A DNA stretch of 64,000 nt from Fasciola hepatica (lineage: Eukaryota; Platyhelminthes; Trematoda; Plagiorchiida; Fasciolidae). The notes below the pieces were generated by a model. That model was not told the origin of the DNA, ran no database searches, and saw only the letters and a list, made by a program, of their open reading frames with translations. Location of the stretch: positions 12,355,501 to 12,419,500 of the forward strand of contig CANUEZ040000020.1 in assembly GCA_948099385.1 (NCBI GenBank). Reading direction: 5' to 3'. The translations under genes and the position numbers were made by a program. Every line of letters starts with the position of its first letter. Position 1 is the stretch's first letter. Below are positions 60,561 to 64,000 of this stretch, piece by piece.

Positions 60561-62449
60561 TGCTTGGTAACCTTTGTTGAGGCTTTCACTTTTTTCAGAA
60601 AAACTTTATGAAGGAGTTGGCACGTCAAGTACCTTTGCAAGTAAAGTGGACAACTGCTAGCGGGGACGACTGTTAGGTTAAGATATAAAATCATGTAGTT
60701 TTTGGAGGGCCGTGCCGGCTACCGTGGCTATTTGGCTGCGTGGGCACTAGGTAACCGTTTGGTTTCTGTCCGGTGGTCAGCGCCTAGAGTCAACAGAAGG
60801 GTGGTTTATATTCTTTACGCATGAAGTACAAACGTTTTACACGTTTTTCAATTTTAAGATGCTCGGAGGGTGAAGTCTGAGGCTGCAACTTAGGAGGCGA
60901 GTGCTCAGAATTCATTCGCGCTAGCAAAGAATAGCGTAGGTGCATGGAAACCCGGGTGGGTCACAACTGCTAATAGGCCACTAACTACTTACGAGGAAAA
61001 ATCCAGGGTCGACCTCTAAGGGATTCAATTTTCATACTAATATTGGGCATTGCAGGTGCTGGTTATAATCGGTCCATGTACCAACAGGAAATATTTTGAA
61101 CATGGCGGACTTCACATGGTCAAACTTTGGAAAGCTTGTATGGACAACGAAACTTTGCATCAACTAGCTGGAGGGAGATGGAACAAGGAACCCTTAAGGG
61201 TTTAAAGTGAGAGAAGTTAGGTCGACTTATATTTGGAAGGCTCATTCGGCACGCTTGCTACCCGTCACAAAGTCCGGCAGAATTCTTGAGGTCTTAGCTC
61301 GTAGGCACTTTTTTCTTGGAGGCGTCCCGTACACAGGACTGGGTCGTGGATGTAACGGGGATTTCATCCGTTATTGAGAAGGCGTGGAGCATGAATCCGA
61401 TACCTATGTGGCCAAAAGTTCTTTTGGTACTTTTTTCAGGTTAAAGGGAAAGCAAGTTTACACCAGGCGGAGTATTTCCCATTTCTACTTCTCCAGCCAC
61501 TCTTTAGGCGTGACCCATGGGATTCGTCTCCCCTGAGGTTGGCCGGTTCCCTTCTCATTATCAGACAACCACGAACTTGCTGCCGTTTTTCCGTGGTTGG
61601 TGTAGCGGCCTTTGGCTACGAAATAGAGAAAGCGGAAAAAGAAAAACACGGAATGGCTTCAACTCGCGGGGAGTGCATACTTGATAGCTCGCTTTTAACA
61701 AGGCCAGAGTCTAAAGACTTTCAGTTTACGTGAGCCGGCCGTTATCAGCATGAACTGCGGTGATGTATCAGGACGACCCACGGATGGTTCATAGTTTTGT
61801 TGACTAAGACTCACATTTTATCGTGGCCAATCATAGGAGAAGGTTGGATTCTTATGGTAGGAGGGAAGTAGAGCGATATGATAGTGGGAAGATAGAATAG
61901 GTCAAGCCCGCATCCCATTTTTGCCAACGACACTTCCCGTTTGCCTGCTTATCCGTTCCTTATTCTTAAATCTTGACACCCCATTGCACCGTATCAAATT
62001 GTAGGCCTGGTTCCGACAAACAAACCGTCACAACCCATTAAGTTTCCCTACCATCAGCCACCAAAAGTACACGGATGTATTAGTTCCAGATGTGGCCCAT
62101 TCCAGACTCCTTGTCTTACTGATAATTCACATTAAGCCTCTCGATGGCCTGTCGCTAGAACAGTTCTATTTCACTCTCCGTTAGTCGTTTATTCCTAGAA
62201 ACCAGCTCCCCGCGTTAAGATGGCTAATTTATGTTGTCTTTAGTTCCTTGACATGGTGTTGTTTTACGTCTCCCCCTAAACCTGCAGCTGGTGGAATTTC
62301 AAGACTGTGGCCCTTTCATTGTTGCTTCCGGGACTTAACCCTCCCTCCCACAAACATACTCCCCAGGGATGGTTATCTTCTGCTCCAGCCCATTACTATT
62401 AGCTTTTAGCTTTTCCCGCCGGATAAAAAGAATGAAGTTGCCATAAGAT
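60561..62449. other. Unassigned sequence between the R2 copies
   Basis: No gene recognised. A 64-codon frame at 61539-61733 (+) has no motif. Strand composition switches from purine-rich to pyrimidine-rich on + near 61.9 kb. Confidence 0.35.
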
Positions 62450-64000
62450 AGGACTTTCCTCTGTCACATGACTGCATTCCTACAGCCCCCCCCCCCGGGA
62501 TTCCTACAAACCGGTCACTAGATCATGGGCTGACCGATTTCACCGCTTTTATACAACGAGTTCTGATTCCAACTCCGCCGGAGGCAATCAGATCCACAGC
62601 TTTGGTCGGCATTTGTCTGGCAAGTAGGGATTCCGAAACGACGTGCTGGCGCATCCAGGTTGGCGGATGGCACCTCCTGCTCCAGAAAAGGTTTTCGGGT
62701 TATAAGGCCAGAGCGCGGCCAGCCCTATCCACTATCACCGCTAGTGGGTTATAAAATTATGTTTTCATGCTTTCACTGTTGCTACAAACATGTTATTCTC
62801 CGTATTTCTCTTCAGTTGTCAACGGTTCCCTTTAGGTTCGTCATCCATATCGAAGTTATACCTTACCATTTTCAAGCTCATCACAGTTTATCACTCCGTC
62901 TTTATGCTGAACAGTGAAGGGCTTTCACCTCTGTCTACCATAAATTTTTTTCTTTGCTCACAGTGGTAGCTTATGTTGGCTGTCACCGATCTTGGCAGCT
63001 ACGGCATTACTTACCCTCCCCTGAGGTGCACGTGTCTGCTTTTCTTCTCCGCTTGAAATCAAGTCCATTCTCCTTGTTAGAGCCCGCCAGTACCGTTCAA
63101 TCATCGGCACATTTATCGTCATTCATCATTTCCTCCTCAAAATCACCAGACGATGTCCTGCGCCGAAGTATCTTTCTGTAGTCCTCCAGTAGCCAGCGAG
63201 GTGACTAGTGGCCATCTGCACTCTTCATCAGGCTAATTGGTCGCCTCTAGAATTACATTCCAAGGCTTCATCCCGAATCCGTAGATCACCGGGTTTTCTC
63301 CATTTCTGAATGCCCCCGATGTACTTCTCGTGCAGCTTAGCAGCCCCATCACCATCACGTTACACCTGGCAAAATGGCCGTTGGAAGCGACGCATTTACC
63401 GTCCACCCACTATACCGTCATCTTTCTTATGTCCTCACTCCGAATGTCTCTCTCCCTCCAGATATACCACTTGCCTGCTATATAACCCCCGAATTCTACC
63501 TCCGAATTTGCCGGCCGACTTACTTTGATCTCTAATCCACTTCCGCCCTCATCAACACAGGTTATACAGCATTATTTATCTATCATTTTTGCACGGTAAG
63601 CCTAGCACAGCTTTCATCCATTGGTTTGTGCTTATCCTCATCTACTCTATGGCCTCTGTTGCAAAAACAATACCCTTGTAATTGCTGTAGCCATGAATCC
63701 CACGTTGACTTACTTTCTCCGTCGGCTTGGACACTTCTTGACCAACCCCATACAAAGTAAACAATTCGCTTCAAGTTTGCCTGTTTTCCTCCGACCGCCT
63801 CCACCCAGGTAGTTTCCCTCAGTCGAGAAGCTTCAATTGCTTGCTACGTATCCGACTCCACCAGTATTCAGATACCACTTTAAGCCACCATCTCCGCAGA
63901 TCGATATTTTGACGTTGATACCCCTTGACGTACCTACTATAACGTGGACAATACACAGAACGCTTTTCCCTAGTAATTCGATAAGTTTTGCATTTATTTG
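62450..64000 (+). repeat. Pyrimidine-rich repeat R2, + strand copy
   Basis: Contains KGFRVIRPERGQPYPLSPLV and FSCFHCCYKHVI (62690-62800), matching the peptide at 60518-60213 on the other strand, and then ttaccgtccaccc-like blocks found in the - copy. A C11 run lies at 62486-62496. Runs off the window. Confidence 0.45.

Noticed and set aside
62486..62496. Poly-C run as a regulatory element
   Set aside because: An 11-base homopolymer within pyrimidine-rich repeat; nothing else supports a function.

Overview
The window is eukaryotic and almost certainly from a parasitic flatworm, most likely a digenean fluke with a large, transposon-swollen genome (Fasciola-like). This is inferred from canonical GT-AG introns (35 bp to about 21.5 kb), a mixture of RTE-type and CR1/Jockey-type LINEs, Ty3/gypsy LTR elements and a tRNA-derived SINE. 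I cannot name the species from sequence alone.

Two host genes can be rebuilt exon by exon, and they converge tail to tail. On the + strand an RNF25-type E3 ubiquitin ligase (RWD domain plus RING) has coding exons at 1711-1721 (tentative), 1760-1822, 1869-1962, 1998-2135, 23625-23843 and 27206-27286. On the - strand APH-1, the seven-pass scaffold subunit of gamma-secretase, has coding exons at 43021-43133, 32883-33026, 32302-32649, 28721-28880 and 27679-27825. Stop codons are 392 bp apart. All junctions of exons 2-6 of RNF25 and of all APH-1 exons keep phase; concatenated they give 201 and 303 residues.

Nearly everything else is transposon debris in or beside these genes. A Ty3 pol end with a probable LTR (36-1500) sits just upstream of RNF25. 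RNF25 intron 4 (2136-23624) holds a 1.08-kb-armed inverted repeat (2400-8387) interrupted by an RTE insertion, an antisense Ty3 element (9740-13202) interrupted by another RTE, a diverged 1.1-kb repeat family with its own inverted partner (15052-17302), a CR1-like LINE (17330-19800 -) and a Jockey-like LINE (20330-23105 +). RNF25 intron 5 contains an RTE (24640-26035). APH-1 intron 3 contains a perfect 782-bp palindrome centred on 200 bp of (AT)n (31452-32233). APH-1 intron 1 contains a SINE and a chimeric RTE (34990-38374) whose last 876 bp are a near-identical copy of 11431-12306.

Upstream of APH-1 (43.3-53.7 kb) an old + strand RTE has been split by younger insertions: one - strand RTE with perfect 14-bp target duplications, a head-to-head RTE pair joined by a 113/111-bp inverted repeat, and a fold-back palindrome. 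From 53.6 to 56.5 kb are CR1-like fragments, and from about 57 kb to the end a diverged, strand-asymmetric (purine/pyrimidine) repeat occurs in two opposite orientations.

I use informal family names: RTE-A (GAT)n tail, RTE-B (TGAAC)n tail, RTE-C the old split element. No prokaryotic operons, CRISPR arrays or functional rRNA/tRNA genes were seen.
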